Position numbers and translations under genes: made by a program. A stretch of 64,000 nucleotides of DNA, taken from the NCBI GenBank assembly GCA_016720395.1, contig JADKKR010000008.1, positions 186,001-250,000 on the forward strand, written 5' to 3'. Positions 1 through 8,555 of the stretch are shown in pieces. The notes below the pieces were generated by a model. It worked only from the letters and a program-made list of their open reading frames with translations. It was not told where the DNA came from and ran no database searches. The DNA comes from Geobacteraceae bacterium. Its GTDB lineage: Bacteria; Desulfobacterota; Desulfuromonadia; Geobacterales; Pseudopelobacteraceae. Numbering within the stretch: position 1 is the first letter of the stretch; each line of letters begins with the position of its first letter.

Positions 1-1029
1 GGTACCGCCGGCCGCGAGATGGAGATCTTTGCCAGGGAGACACTGGCCGGCTCAGGGAAAACTCTGCCGGTGGTGTCGGTCAGCGAGGCCGGGGCCAGCG
101 TCTACTCGGCCTCGGATATGGCCCGCGAGGAGTTTTCCGAACTGGACCTGACCGTGCGTGGCGCCATCTCCATCGCACGCAGGCTGCAGGACCCGCTGGG
201 GGAGCTGGTCAAGGTCGATCCCAAGAGCATCGGCGTCGGACAGTATCAGCATGACGTCAATCAGGCCATGCTGAAGAAGTCTCTGGACAGCGTGGTCGAA
301 TCATGCGTCAACTACGTGGGAGTGGACCTGAATACCGCGTCCTGGGCCCTGCTGGCCTATGTCTCCGGTGTCGGTCCGGCCCTGGCCAGGGCCATCACGC
401 GTTACCGCGATGAAAACGGTTCCTTCCCCTCCCGCACGGCGCTCCTCAAGGTTCCGCGTTTCGGGGCCAGGGCCTTCGAGCAGGCCGCAGGATTTCTGCG
501 CATCCGGGACGGCAGGTATCCACTGGACAACTCGTCCGTACATCCTGAGCGATACCGCCTGGTGGAGGCCATGGCCACCGATCTGGGCGTCACACTGTCG
601 CATCTGGTCGCTGATCCGCTCCTGGTGGACAGGATCGAGCTGAATCGCTATCTATCCGACACGGTCGGCCTGCCTACGCTGTCGGATATCATCCAGGAAT
701 TGAAGAAGCCGGGGCGCGACCCGCGCAGCCGGTTCCAGACCGCTGCCTTCCGGGACGATATCCGCGAGATGGGCGATCTGCAGGAGGGGATGATCCTGCA
801 GGGGGCCGTGACCAATGTGACCGCTTTCGGGGCGTTTGTGGATATAGGGGTCCATCAGGACGGTCTGGTGCATATCAGCCACCTGGCCGATCGCTATGTA
901 AAGGACCCGTCCGACGCCGTCAAGGCCGGTCAGGTGGTCAAGGTGAAGGTGCTGTCAGTCGACCTGCAGCGCAAGCGGATCGCGCTCTCCATCAAAGAGG
1001 CGCAGCAGGGCGGAATTCAAGTGAAGTGA
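1..1029 (+). CDS. tex: Tex-family RNA-binding/transcription accessory protein, 3' part
   Basis: The frame is open from base 1, so this is the C-terminal ~342 residues of a protein that starts before the window (the family is usually 700-780 aa). The first residues (GTAGREMEIF) match the end of the YqgF/RuvX-like domain, where related Tex proteins have GNGTASRE. Next come a helix-hairpin-helix segment (VSGVGPALARAITRYR, followed by FPSR) and a C-terminal S1 domain (GMILQGAVTNVTAFGAFVDIG, then HQDGLVHISHLADRYVKDP). Tex is a cytoplasmic nucleic-acid-binding protein that acts on transcription and RNA turnover. The identification rests on domain order. The ATG at base 19 is internal and not the start. 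Confidence 0.93.
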   Translation, partial: GTAGREMEIFARETLAGSGKTLPVVSVSEAGASVYSASDMAREEFSELDLTVRGAISIARRLQDPLGELVKVDPKSIGVGQYQHDVNQAMLKKSLDSVVESCVNYVGVDLNTASWALLAYVSGVGPALARAITRYRDENGSFPSRTALLKVPRFGARAFEQAAGFLRIRDGRYPLDNSSVHPERYRLVEAMATDLGVTLSHLVADPLLVDRIELNRYLSDTVGLPTLSDIIQELKKPGRDPRSRFQTAAFRDDIREMGDLQEGMILQGAVTNVTAFGAFVDIGVHQDGLVHISHLADRYVKDPSDAVKAGQVVKVKVLSVDLQRKRIALSIKEAQQGGIQVK

Positions 1030-1046
1030 GTAATCAATTTTTGAAT

Positions 1047-1167
1047 AACACAGAGCAACTGAGCAACGGAGAAATCAGAAGATTACCGCACATACTACGG
1101 GTAACCTGATAGCAGAAATAAAATCTGATTCTCCATGCTTTTGGGTTTACTCCGTTGCTCTGTGTTT
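1047..1167. repeat. Intergenic CACAGAG-type inverted repeat
   Basis: The left arm AACACAGAGCAACTGAGC is mirrored by CTCCGTTGCTCTGTGTTT about 80 bases downstream. A nested pair (GAAATCAGA / TCTGATTCTC) lies inside. The same CACAGAG/CTCTGTG vocabulary recurs at 6184-6274 and 7301-7466. It could fold as a long hairpin in the transcript or be a mobile REP-like element. It lies between tex and a small hypothetical gene, with no coding potential seen. Confidence 0.6.
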
Positions 1168-1234
1168 CACGTTTCCGGTTTTGGTTTCTTAGACAGTGTC
1201 TGGAAAATAAAAAAGAGTTCAGGAGTATCCGGTA

Positions 1235-1726
1235 ATGGAAGAAAAGCATGACAGCAGCAAGATCTGGAGGCTGGCGGCCGATTCAACCGGCGGCAGGCTG
1301 GCCGGCCGTACGCCCGGCAGCGAAAAGCCGGTCACGGAGGATGCGTCACCCGAGGTTGCGCGGGAGAATATCGTCAAGGAAATGATGAGGATTTTCGATG
1401 GTCTGCTGGGGTGCTCGGCAAAGCGTACCGGGGTAAGTCTCGCCTTCATGCATGCCACGAAATCCCGGCCGGAAAAGGTACCAGCGCAGGTTGGAACAGG
1501 ATATCTACCGGCTGGTAAAGGCCTTGTCGAGACCGGCTCCCCCAACACCGGTTTCGCCCTCAATGTGCTGTTCAATAACGGCACCTATTATTACAACAAG
1601 GCTCAGGTCCCGGTGTCGTTCGGTGCCTTTCTCACGTCACTGGTGGAGTTTCTGGAAGGGCATGACTGCCTGAACATCTGTCCCGATGAGATGACCAGAC
1701 TGCGGTCACTGCTCGAACGGGGATAG
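1235..1726 (+). CDS. Hypothetical protein, 163 aa
   Basis: I do not recognise a family. The start at ATG 1235 is preceded by CAGGAG at a normal distance. The product looks soluble, with no signal peptide or membrane helix. The N-terminal ~40 residues are polar and probably disordered. The middle has a short helix (ARENIVKEMMRIFDGLLGC), and the C-terminal half looks like a small alpha/beta domain (GFALNVLFNNGTYYYNKAQ ... FLTSLVEFLEGHDCLN). Codon use resembles the neighbouring GC-rich genes. It is transcribed alone and converges with the minus-strand genes that follow. Confidence 0.65.
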   Translation: MEEKHDSSKIWRLAADSTGGRLAGRTPGSEKPVTEDASPEVARENIVKEMMRIFDGLLGCSAKRTGVSLAFMHATKSRPEKVPAQVGTGYLPAGKGLVETGSPNTGFALNVLFNNGTYYYNKAQVPVSFGAFLTSLVEFLEGHDCLNICPDEMTRLRSLLERG

Positions 1727-1764
1727 CAGGAGAGCATCTTCTGTGCAGCAGGGGTGCCCCTCGT

Positions 1765-2471
1765 TCATGAGGCGTGTTTTCCGGTCTTTTTCGATGGTTT
1801 CAGTTGACCCACGAAAACGGCGTGCCGGAGACCGCCCCGTCCGGGCCGTTCGGTGGTCACCGTGAAGCCGGCACTCCGCAGGCGTTTGTCGAAGGCCTCG
1901 TCATAATTCTCTCCCCACACCGCCACTATTCCGCAGGGCCTGAGTGCGGCCCGCATATTCTCCAGGGCCCGGCTGCCGTAGAGCGGGTCATCGCTGTGGT
2001 GCGTCCTGGCATGCGGCCCGCGGTACAGATCGAGGATGATGGCATCGAAGCGCGACTCGCCGCCGTTGACCGCGCACCGGCGGATCCGGTGGGCCACATC
2101 GCCGATCTCCACCGTCACCCGCGGATCGTCGAGGACGTTCCCCGCAAGAGCGGCCAGCGGCCCTGACACCATTCGACGACGGTCGGGTTCAACTCGGCAA
2201 CGACGACAGCGGCCGATGCCGGAAGGGTGTCCAGTACAGCCCTGAGTGTGAATCCCATGCCCAGGCCGCCCACAAGTACCCGCGCCCCATGGCTCTCTTT
2301 CAGGTGGCCGCAGCCGAGTTGGCCGAGTGCCACCTCGGAACGGTTGGCCAGGCTGTTCATCAGTACCTGGGCATCGATCATTATCAAAAAGTCACGCTCG
2401 CCCCGCTGCCGCAACTCAAGAGTCCCCTCTTCGGTGGAGATGCTTTCTATGGTCTTCCAGGGTTTTGTCAT
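1765..2471 (-). pseudogene. Spermidine-synthase-like methyltransferase-fold protein, interrupted by a frameshift
   Basis: Two overlapping minus-strand reading frames together make one spermidine-synthase-like protein of about 235 aa. The N-terminal part, starting at ATG 2471, carries the nucleotide-binding segment ARVLVGGLGMGFTLRAVLD followed by VVVAELNPTVVEW. The C-terminal part continues as PLAALAGNVLDDPRVTVEIGDV and FDAIILDLYRGP. The switch falls at the G/C run near 2159-2164, where one missing base explains the break. The start overlaps the stop of the upstream gene (ATGA), indicating translational coupling. It is either a sequencing or assembly indel or a recently broken gene, because both halves still look conserved. 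Confidence 0.75.
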
Positions 2472-3217
2472 GCCGACCCGCCTTTCAGTATTTTTTCAGT
2501 TATCCCGGATACCGCCTGATTGGCCTCATCCTGCCGGACCGCAGCCTGTCCAACGGCTGTCCGGCCCGTTTCCGCCATCAACAGCCGGTTCTTCGGCGTG
2601 ATGTCGCCGGGGATCTGCCCGGTCATGACCCGGTATCCGGCGGCGCGCAGCCGGCCGGCCCGCATGATATCCTGTGCCAGCGGACCGTCCAGCCATCCCT
2701 GCAGCCCGCCCAGGTCGGTATTGTCCAGGTTGTGGCAGCAGGGCAGGACCGCCACCCTGGCACCTGCCGCCATGGCCCGCTCAAGCACCAGATCGGTTAA
2801 TCCTCCACAGGCATGCACCGAGACGACCAGATCGTCACTCTTCAGCGGGATCGACTCCAGTTCGGCCTGAACCAGCCGCACCCGGCCCTGCAGGCGCGGC
2901 CAGGTATCCTCGAGAGCCGCTGCCAGCCGTGCGGCACTCTCCGGTATGTGGCGGTCGACAGCCAGCGATGCGGGAGAGCTGTCATCCAGCAGCAGGAGCA
3001 GGTGTGCCAGCAGGCCATGGCCGCAGGCCAGATCGACCACCCGGCCGCCGCGGAACCGGCGCCGGACCCGCCGGGCCACCTCCCAGGCTTCGTACAGCTC
3101 TTTGCGCGGCAGACAGCCGGCCCTGCAGACCGCCCGGGCGACACGGTCGAAGAGGCCGTCACCGGGAAACTGCGGCAGCAGCTTTTCCGTCAGGCGGTTT
3201 TTGGAGGAGCGGTCCAT
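2468..3217 (-). CDS. SAM-dependent methyltransferase-like protein
   Basis: The ~249-aa product has a Rossmann methyltransferase core: motif I is VVDLACGHGLLAHLLLLL near residue 60, an acidic residue follows in SLAVDRHIP, and there is a later VSVHACGGLTDLVLE segment. The Cys-containing LPCCHN resembles proteins of the Methyltransf_32 type. The substrate is unknown. I chose ATG 3217 because it lies 4 bases after the stop of the GreA/B gene; a start further upstream would overlap that gene. The order greAB-like, methyltransferase, spermidine-synthase-like gene forms one tightly packed minus-strand unit. Confidence 0.7.
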   Translation of the reverse strand: MDRSSKNRLTEKLLPQFPGDGLFDRVARAVCRAGCLPRKELYEAWEVARRVRRRFRGGRVVDLACGHGLLAHLLLLLDDSSPASLAVDRHIPESAARLAAALEDTWPRLQGRVRLVQAELESIPLKSDDLVVSVHACGGLTDLVLERAMAAGARVAVLPCCHNLDNTDLGGLQGWLDGPLAQDIMRAGRLRAAGYRVMTGQIPGDITPKNRLLMAETGRTAVGQAAVRQDEANQAVSGITEKILKGGSA

Positions 3218-3221
3218 GGCT

Positions 3222-3710
3222 TCAGCAGACCTCTGCAATCTCAAACTCTTTGGTTCCCGATCCGATCCTCACCCTGACCAGGTCTCCGACACCCCGTCCG
3301 GTCAGCTCTCTGCCCAGGGGTGAGGCAGGGGTAATGACTAAAATATCGCTTCCGCTCTGCTCATCAACCAGTTTCATACCGCCTTCCAGAGGGCCGATAA
3401 AAAAAGTTCTGACCGTATCGTTATCACCGCTCAGGGTGACCAATGCGGTCAGGCCGATAGAACTCTGAGCGTCAAAGTGCCGGAGTTCCAGCTGCTTATA
3501 GGCCTCCAGTGCCAGCCTGATCTCGCGGGCACGGTTGGCCTGTCCCTGCGCGACGTAAGAGGCTTCCAGGGCCAGGGTCTCGTACTTGTTGTCCGGTATG
3601 TTCTCCTCATGCGTAGAGGCTTCGTGGGCCGCCAGGGCCGCATTGAACTGCACGGCGAGGTCCTGGGTGAGCTGTTCTATGATCAGCCGGATGATGTCAG
3701 GTTTATTCAT
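3222..3710 (-). CDS. GreA/GreB-family transcription elongation factor-like protein
   Basis: This 162-aa protein has a helical N-terminal half (IIRLIIEQLTQDLAVQFNAALAA ... ALEAYKQLELR) and a C-terminal GreA/B FKBP-like domain (IGLTALVTLSGDN, FIGPLEGG, VITPASPLGRELTGRGVGD). The ASPLGRELTGRGVGD stretch is the characteristic one. Gre factors bind the RNA polymerase secondary channel and stimulate cleavage of backtracked RNA. The N-terminal coiled coil is not a classical GreA one, so a divergent or regulatory paralogue is likely. ATG 3710 is preceded by GAGGAA. It appears to be the first gene of a three-gene minus-strand unit. Confidence 0.8.
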   Translation of the reverse strand: MNKPDIIRLIIEQLTQDLAVQFNAALAAHEASTHEENIPDNKYETLALEASYVAQGQANRAREIRLALEAYKQLELRHFDAQSSIGLTALVTLSGDNDTVRTFFIGPLEGGMKLVDEQSGSDILVITPASPLGRELTGRGVGDLVRVRIGSGTKEFEIAEVC

Positions 3711-3829
3711 GATTCCTCGGGAGTGTGAAAATGAAGATACTTGACCAAGGTCATAATTCCAGAGTGCGCAATCGGTTACGATCTGCATTCTACCATAAAA
3801 ACAGCTGTTGTACGACAGGAGGAATGGAT

Positions 3830-4120
3830 ATGTGTGATTGTGCTTCGTCGCAGACACCGGGTGCAGGCCCGTTTGCAACCGGAAGGACTTTGGTGGAGTT
3901 TGTCATGTCGGCCCACGGCGGGGCTGTCGCCGGATCGGCATTGCCCAATGGCGGGTTGCAGAGCACGTGCCAGGGATGTGGAAAACAGTTTGTTCTTGAG
4001 ACCTTCGTCCAGAGTTGTCCGGCCTGCGGAGGTGTGCATGCCGTTTCCCCGCCGCGTGCCACAGATCCGACGGCGATTCAGTTCGCCGGTGCTGATTTCA
4101 AGCCGGCCAGGGCAGCCTGA
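3830..4120 (+). CDS. Small zinc-ribbon protein
   Basis: The 96-aa product carries CQGCGKQFVLETFVQSCPACGG, a four-cysteine zinc ribbon, in its second half. A Cys pair (MCDC) stands at the N-terminus. AGGAGG lies directly against the ATG at 3824 but 7 bases before the ATG at 3830, so 3830 is the better start. Function is unknown; metal binding or a redox/regulatory role is inferred only from the cysteines. The 3' end overlaps the convergent GIY-YIG gene by about 43 bases. Confidence 0.65.
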   Translation: MCDCASSQTPGAGPFATGRTLVEFVMSAHGGAVAGSALPNGGLQSTCQGCGKQFVLETFVQSCPACGGVHAVSPPRATDPTAIQFAGADFKPARAA

Positions 4121-4416
4121 CTAACATATTTGATGGTATCAGACGGCCTCTCTTTCCGGTTTAAATCATTTCTCTCCGAAGAGATCAAGGCGAGTTTATC
4201 AGGCCGCTCCAGGGACTTGATCTCCCGCTCTCTTTTTGAGGCCGAACTGCGCGTATGGCCCTCTTCCCGGTAGACCACCTCCAGCGGTCGGTGCCCCCGG
4301 AAGTACTTGGCTCCGCGACCCGAGGCATGTTGAAGGAAGCGGCGCTGAATGTCGGTTGTGATACCGGTGTACAGGGAGTCGTCCGAACAGAGGATCATGT
4401 AGACCTGCCAGTTCAT
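4078..4416 (-). CDS. GIY-YIG nuclease family protein (UPF0213-like)
   Basis: The 112-aa protein has a variant GIY-YIG signature in VYMILCSDDSLYTGITTDIQRRFLQH, with the usual LEVVYREEGHTRSSASKREREIKSL continuation that includes the conserved Arg and Glu. This places it with the stand-alone YhbQ/UPF0213-like proteins of 80-110 aa, whose cellular role is poorly known. The start ATG overlaps the stop of the upstream DUF309 gene as ATGA, so the two are probably translated together. The last ~20 residues overlap the convergent zinc-ribbon gene and may be a non-conserved tail. Confidence 0.85.
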   Translation of the reverse strand: MNWQVYMILCSDDSLYTGITTDIQRRFLQHASGRGAKYFRGHRPLEVVYREEGHTRSSASKREREIKSLERPDKLALISSERNDLNRKERPSDTIKYVSQAALAGLKSAPAN

Positions 4417-4811
4417 GTACGGGCAGTGGAAACGGTCGTGATCAGGGGGATAAATCCCGGGTCCAGTTCTTCCATGCGATCCTGGCCCAATTCCTCCAGA
4501 GCCGCCCGGATCCTGTTCGCATCGGCGATCAGAGCTGCAACATCCACCCACTGGCACACTCCGGCTGTACGGCCCAAATACCCGGCGCCGCCCTTCAGCA
4601 GGCTGACCGCACCGCCGAAGTTCCCGTTTCGCCAGTGGTGCAGTGCTACCGCAACCTGAATCAGGCCCTGATAAAAATCCCGCACCTCACCCTCTGATCC
4701 TATCCAGAGGTCTTCCACGGTCTCATGGCATTCGAACCACTCGCGGTTGTTGAATTCCCGTATCCCCCGGAGCAGTTGTCCGGGTGGTGATTCATGGCAT
4801 GTTCTCATCAT
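4413..4811 (-). CDS. DUF309 domain-containing protein
   Basis: The 132-aa protein matches the DUF309 pattern: GIREFNNREWFECHETVEDLW near residue 15, then RDFYQGLIQVAVALHHWRNGN, both typical helices of this all-alpha family. The family has no firm biochemical function. A second ATG at 4808 is an equally possible start. It is coupled to the downstream GIY-YIG gene. The ~80 bases between it and the downstream end of the dehydrogenase cluster are AT-rich and probably hold its promoter. Confidence 0.85.
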   Translation of the reverse strand: MMRTCHESPPGQLLRGIREFNNREWFECHETVEDLWIGSEGEVRDFYQGLIQVAVALHHWRNGNFGGAVSLLKGGAGYLGRTAGVCQWVDVAALIADANRIRAALEELGQDRMEELDPGFIPLITTVSTART

Positions 4812-4894
4812 TGGAAACTCACCCAGCCCTGATACACATGATTCAAACGTTACAAAACATTTTCGAAGAAAACCCGAAAATAATTTCTAACCTG

Positions 4895-6151
4895 CTAAAC
4901 AAGCAGCGAAACCGGTTTTTCCATGATGGAGCTTAATTCGGCCAGAAAGCGAGCCGCGTAGGCACCATCTACGACCCGATGGTCGCTGCAGAGTGTCACC
5001 CGCATCGTCGCGGCGACAGCCACCGCACCGCTGCGTACGACGGGCCGTTCACTGACCGTACCCGCCGCCAGGATCGCGGTCTGTCCCGGCATGATCAGGG
5101 CGGTGAAATCGTCCACTCCGTACATTCCCAGGTTTGAAACCGAGAAACAGCCGCCACTCATCTCTTCCGATGAAAGCCTGCCTTCATGGCACTTCTGGAC
5201 CAGTCGGGCGGTCTCCTGTTCGACCTCCGCCACCGTTCGATCTTCGCACCCCCTGATGACCGGCATCAGCAGGCCATCCTGCAGCGCCACGGCAAAGCTG
5301 ATGTTCATCTCTTTCCGTGATGCGGCATCGGGGCTGCGCAGCAGCGGGAAGTTCTCCAGACAGTTGGCGCAGGCCTTGATCAGCAGGGCATTGTAGCCGA
5401 TCGGGCAGGTTCCGGCCTTCAACTCACTGACGATCTCGCGGCAGGCCTGCATGTCTATTTCGATGCTGACGCTGAAATGGGGGATGGTCTGCCAGGAGTG
5501 TGTGACCGCGGCGGCGATAGCCTGGCGCATGGAGCTGGCGGGCCTGGTTGCTGCCGGCTCTGCGGTAAGAAGCTGCGGGTTCTCTGAAGCAGAAAGAACC
5601 GGTGGAACAGATTTCACACTCTGTTGCACGGCCTGCTGTGCGCTGAATCCGGCCAGGTCCTCCTGGGTGATTCTTCCTTCCGGACCGCTCCCGTGAACCT
5701 GGCCCAGGTCAATGCCCTGATCGCGTGCCAGACGGCGGACCATCGGCGAAGCCTTCTCGTGGTCCTGCTCGCTATGAACTGCCGATGCGTAAGGTGTTGC
5801 CGTAGCTGATGACGGTTGCGGTACTGGCTGTGCAGGAATTGCAGTTGTTTCAGCAGGGGGTGAAGTTTCAGGTGCATTCGCGGGGAACTCTGCGGATTGT
5901 TCATCCAGTTCCCCCGGTTCTCCGATCAGGCCGAGAACCGTTCCGACCGGGACCAGTTCACCGTTTTTGGCCATGGTCTTGAGCAGCACGCCCGAAGCAA
6001 AGGCCTCAAGTTCCATGACCGCCTTGTCCGTCTCGACCTCGGCGATGATGTCGCCACGCTCGATACGTTCGCCGACATTCTTGCGCCACCCGGCAAATAG
6101 TCCTTCCGTCATGGTGTCGGACAGCTTGGGCATGGTGATCTCTTTAGACAT
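4895..6151 (-). CDS. pdhC: Dihydrolipoamide acyltransferase (E2) of the pyruvate dehydrogenase complex
   Basis: At 418 aa it has the full E2 layout. The N-terminal lipoyl domain carries the lipoylated lysine in VETDKAVMELEAFASG near residue 43. A Pro/Ala-rich linker follows, then a peripheral subunit-binding domain (ASPMVRRLARDQGIDL ... GSGPEGRITQEDL) near 135-170, and a C-terminal catalytic domain ending with the DHRVVDGAYAARFL motif that holds the active-site His and Asp. It transfers the acyl group from E1-bound thiamine to CoA. AAGGAG precedes ATG 6151. It is the last gene of the E1alpha-E1beta-E2 set. A one-lipoyl E2 of this size fits pyruvate or acetoin dehydrogenase; pyruvate is inferred from the E1 sequences. 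Confidence 0.93.
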   Translation of the reverse strand: MSKEITMPKLSDTMTEGLFAGWRKNVGERIERGDIIAEVETDKAVMELEAFASGVLLKTMAKNGELVPVGTVLGLIGEPGELDEQSAEFPANAPETSPPAETTAIPAQPVPQPSSATATPYASAVHSEQDHEKASPMVRRLARDQGIDLGQVHGSGPEGRITQEDLAGFSAQQAVQQSVKSVPPVLSASENPQLLTAEPAATRPASSMRQAIAAAVTHSWQTIPHFSVSIEIDMQACREIVSELKAGTCPIGYNALLIKACANCLENFPLLRSPDAASRKEMNISFAVALQDGLLMPVIRGCEDRTVAEVEQETARLVQKCHEGRLSSEEMSGGCFSVSNLGMYGVDDFTALIMPGQTAILAAGTVSERPVVRSGAVAVAATMRVTLCSDHRVVDGAYAARFLAELSSIMEKPVSLLV

Positions 6152-6183
6152 GAGGAATCTCCTTCTTGATTCAAAAACAATGT

Positions 6184-6274
6184 GCCACAGAGTTCACAGA
6201 GCACACAGAGGAAAACAACCCCTTTTATAGCCAAAACTCGAATTAAACTCTGATTTCTCTGTGCCCTCTGTGGC
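6184..6274. repeat. Intergenic CACAGAG-type inverted repeat between pdhB and pdhC
   Basis: The left arm GCCACAGAGTTCACAGAGC is mirrored by CTCTGTGCCCTCTGTGGC at the right. Within the arm, (C)ACAGAG repeats about every 8 bases. It occupies nearly the whole gap between two genes of one operon, so the transcript could form a hairpin there that affects relative expression of E1beta and E2. It shares arms with 7301-7466 and, more loosely, with 1047-1167. Confidence 0.7.
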
Positions 6275-6290
6275 TAACAGTCGTTAAGCC

Positions 6291-7277
6291 TCAGTATCTC
6301 CCGCTCACCACATCCCTCACTGCCCCCTTGATATCCTCCACCTGCGGGATGCAGATCTTTTCGATCTTGCGTGAATAGGGCATGGGTACATCCAGCCCCG
6401 AGACCCGTTTGACCGGTGCCTGTAGCACGTCGAAGCAGGCGTCGTAGATTCGGGAGGCGATCTCACCTCCCAGTCCGCAGGTGCGCCAGCACTCCTCTAC
6501 CACTACAACCCGGCCGGTTGCGCGCACCGAGGACAGAAACGTTTCCATATCCAACGGCGCCAGGCTGCGAAGATCGACCACCTCGCAGGAAATACCCTCT
6601 CCGGCCAGCTCGTCAGCTGCCTGCAGGGCCAGGATCGTCATGCGGGCATAGGCGATTATGGTCACCTGGTCACCCGGTCGTTTGACCTCGGCCCTGCCGA
6701 TGGGCACCAGGAACTCCGGGTCATCCGGCACCTCGCCCTTGCTGTTGTAGAGCAGTTCGTGCTCCAGGAAGATCACCGGGTTGTTGTCGCGGATGGCACT
6801 CTTCAGGAGCCCTTTGGCATCAGCCGGTGTGGCCGGATAGAGCACGTGCATGCCGGGGCAGTGCATGAAATAGGTCTCCAGGCTCTGGGAGTGCTGGGCG
6901 GCCAACTGGCTGCCGCCGCCACCCGGCATGCGGATCGTCATGGGCAGGAAGGTCTGCCCGCCGAACATGGAGCGGATCTTGCCCATGTGATTAACTATCT
7001 GATCCATGGCCAGCAGTGCAAAATTGACGGTCATCAGTTCGGCCACCGGCCGCAGGCCGCCCATTGCCGCCCCGACCGAGACACCAATGATCGTATTCTC
7101 GGAGATGGGGGTGTCCTTGACCCGCTCCTCGCCGAACTCTGCCAACAGGCCACGGGTTACCTTGAACGAACCTTCGTACAGGGCAACATCCTCACCCAGC
7201 ACAAACACAGACGGGTCACGACGCATCTCTTCCTTCAGGGCCAGGTTCAGCGCGTCTCTGTAGGTCATTTCAGCCAT
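6291..7277 (-). CDS. pdhB: Pyruvate dehydrogenase E1 component, beta subunit
   Basis: The 328-aa length and sequence are those of the E1beta transketolase-like subunit: MTYRDALNLALKEEMRRD, VFVLGEDVALYEG, a pyrimidine-binding region (ENTIIGVSVGAAMGGLRPV) and C-terminal transketolase domain (VVVVEECWRTCGLGGEIASRI). With E1alpha it forms the thiamine-diphosphate decarboxylase that acylates E2 lipoate. AGGAGG precedes ATG 7277 at good spacing. It lies between E1alpha and E2, each separated by a CACAGAG palindrome instead of the tight spacing usual in such operons. Confidence 0.94.
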   Translation of the reverse strand: MAEMTYRDALNLALKEEMRRDPSVFVLGEDVALYEGSFKVTRGLLAEFGEERVKDTPISENTIIGVSVGAAMGGLRPVAELMTVNFALLAMDQIVNHMGKIRSMFGGQTFLPMTIRMPGGGGSQLAAQHSQSLETYFMHCPGMHVLYPATPADAKGLLKSAIRDNNPVIFLEHELLYNSKGEVPDDPEFLVPIGRAEVKRPGDQVTIIAYARMTILALQAADELAGEGISCEVVDLRSLAPLDMETFLSSVRATGRVVVVEECWRTCGLGGEIASRIYDACFDVLQAPVKRVSGLDVPMPYSRKIEKICIPQVEDIKGAVRDVVSGRY

Positions 7278-7300
7278 GGGAAAACCTCCTAAAAACTTTT

Positions 7301-7466
7301 GCCACAGAGAACACAGAGTTCACAGAGAACATCCTATTTTGGTTTGACATCATATTCATCAGATTTATAGATAGTTCCTTCTTTGACTCCGTTTTCAAAT
7401 CTAACGCAACAAAATTGCACAGCGTTATCTCCTTAGATTTTCGGTTTACTCTGTGCCCTCTGTGGC
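7301..7466. repeat. Intergenic CACAGAG-type inverted repeat between pdhA and pdhB
   Basis: The left arm GCCACAGAGAACACAGAGTT with a further CACAGAG copy is mirrored by CTCTGTGCCCTCTGTGGCA about 120 bases away. The unit is bigger than the copy at 6184-6274 but has almost identical outer arms. The DNA between the arms (TTTGACATCATATTC and beyond) is AT-rich, shows no ORF and might contain a weak internal promoter. Confidence 0.7.
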
Positions 7467-7472
7467 AGATGT

Positions 7473-8450
7473 TTAAACGTAAATATCTTCGTACACCGAA
7501 CTGTCTTCCGGCCAGGGCGACTCTTCGGCGAACGTTACCGCTTCGTCGACAGTCTGCCGGCAGCGGGCCTCGATGGACTCCAGTTGTGCCTGCGTGGCGA
7601 TGCCCTCTTCGAGCAGCTGCTTTGCAAAATTGGGCAGCGGGTCGCGGGCCTTCCAGACCTCATGCTCGGCTACGGAGCGGTATTTGGCCGGATCGGCCAT
7701 GGAATGTCCGCGGAAGCGGTAGGTGGTGGCCTCGATGAAGTAGGGCCGGCCGCTTTCGCGGACCTTTTCGGCGGCATATTTGACTGCCTTGTAGACGGCG
7801 ATCACGTCCATGCCGTCCACCTTTTCGGAGGGGATGTCGTAGCCGCAGGTGCGTTTGTGGATGGAGGCCAGGGCCGATGAGCGGTGGACCTCGGTGCCGA
7901 TGCCGTAGAAATTGTTTTCACAGATGAACAATACCGGCAGTTGCCAGAGCTGGGCCCAGTTAAGTGATTCGTGGAAGGTGCCCTGGTTGACCGCTCCGTC
8001 ACCGAAGAAGCAGGCGGAGATGCGGTCCTCGCCGCGATACTTGGCGCTGAAGGCAAGGCCTACCGAGATGGGGAACTGCCCGCCGACGATAGCGTAGCCG
8101 CCCATGAAGTTCAGGGAAGGATCAAAGAGGTGCATGGAGCCGCCCTTGCCTTTGCAGATACCGGTGGCTTTGCCGAACAGTTCGGCCATGACCCGCCGCG
8201 GGTCAGCGCCGCGCACGATGGCCTGGGCGTGTTCGCGATAGGCGGAGAGGATGTAGTCATCCCTATGCAGCCCGGCCGTCGCCCCGACCGCTACCGCCTC
8301 CTGACCACTGTACAGGTGCAGGAATCCGGTGATATGACCCTTGGCGTACTGTTCGGCACAGCGCTCCTCGAATTCCCGGGAAAGGAACATCTGTTCGTAC
8401 AGTTTCAACAGTTCCTGGTCCGGCAATACCATGCGCAATCTGGTTTGCAT
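7473..8450 (-). CDS. pdhA: Pyruvate dehydrogenase E1 component, alpha subunit
   Basis: The 325-aa product is a thiamine-diphosphate-dependent E1alpha. Supporting segments are HLYSGQEAVAVGA near the N-terminus, the cofactor motif FFGDGAVNQGTFHESLN (GDG...N, near residue 160), and the phosphorylation-loop region TYRFRGHSMADPAKYR. The YRFRGHS form is typical of pyruvate, not branched-chain, E1. GGAGGTG lies 3-8 bases before ATG 8450; an ATG 12 bases further upstream sits inside the ribosome site and is unlikely. It is the first dehydrogenase subunit gene of the cluster. Confidence 0.93.
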   Translation of the reverse strand: MQTRLRMVLPDQELLKLYEQMFLSREFEERCAEQYAKGHITGFLHLYSGQEAVAVGATAGLHRDDYILSAYREHAQAIVRGADPRRVMAELFGKATGICKGKGGSMHLFDPSLNFMGGYAIVGGQFPISVGLAFSAKYRGEDRISACFFGDGAVNQGTFHESLNWAQLWQLPVLFICENNFYGIGTEVHRSSALASIHKRTCGYDIPSEKVDGMDVIAVYKAVKYAAEKVRESGRPYFIEATTYRFRGHSMADPAKYRSVAEHEVWKARDPLPNFAKQLLEEGIATQAQLESIEARCRQTVDEAVTFAEESPWPEDSSVYEDIYV

Positions 8451-8555
8451 GTTCACCTCCACATTCTTTCGACTGGTCGGCTGGGACCTGATTAATACTA
8501 CTACTTCAGAAGTTGCGGCTCAACAGAATATATGGCGTGCACTTTGATGAGATCC

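Noticed and set aside
1765..2471. Programmed frameshifting in the spermidine-synthase-like gene.
   Set aside because: No slippery heptamer with downstream structure is visible; a single-base loss explains the break better.
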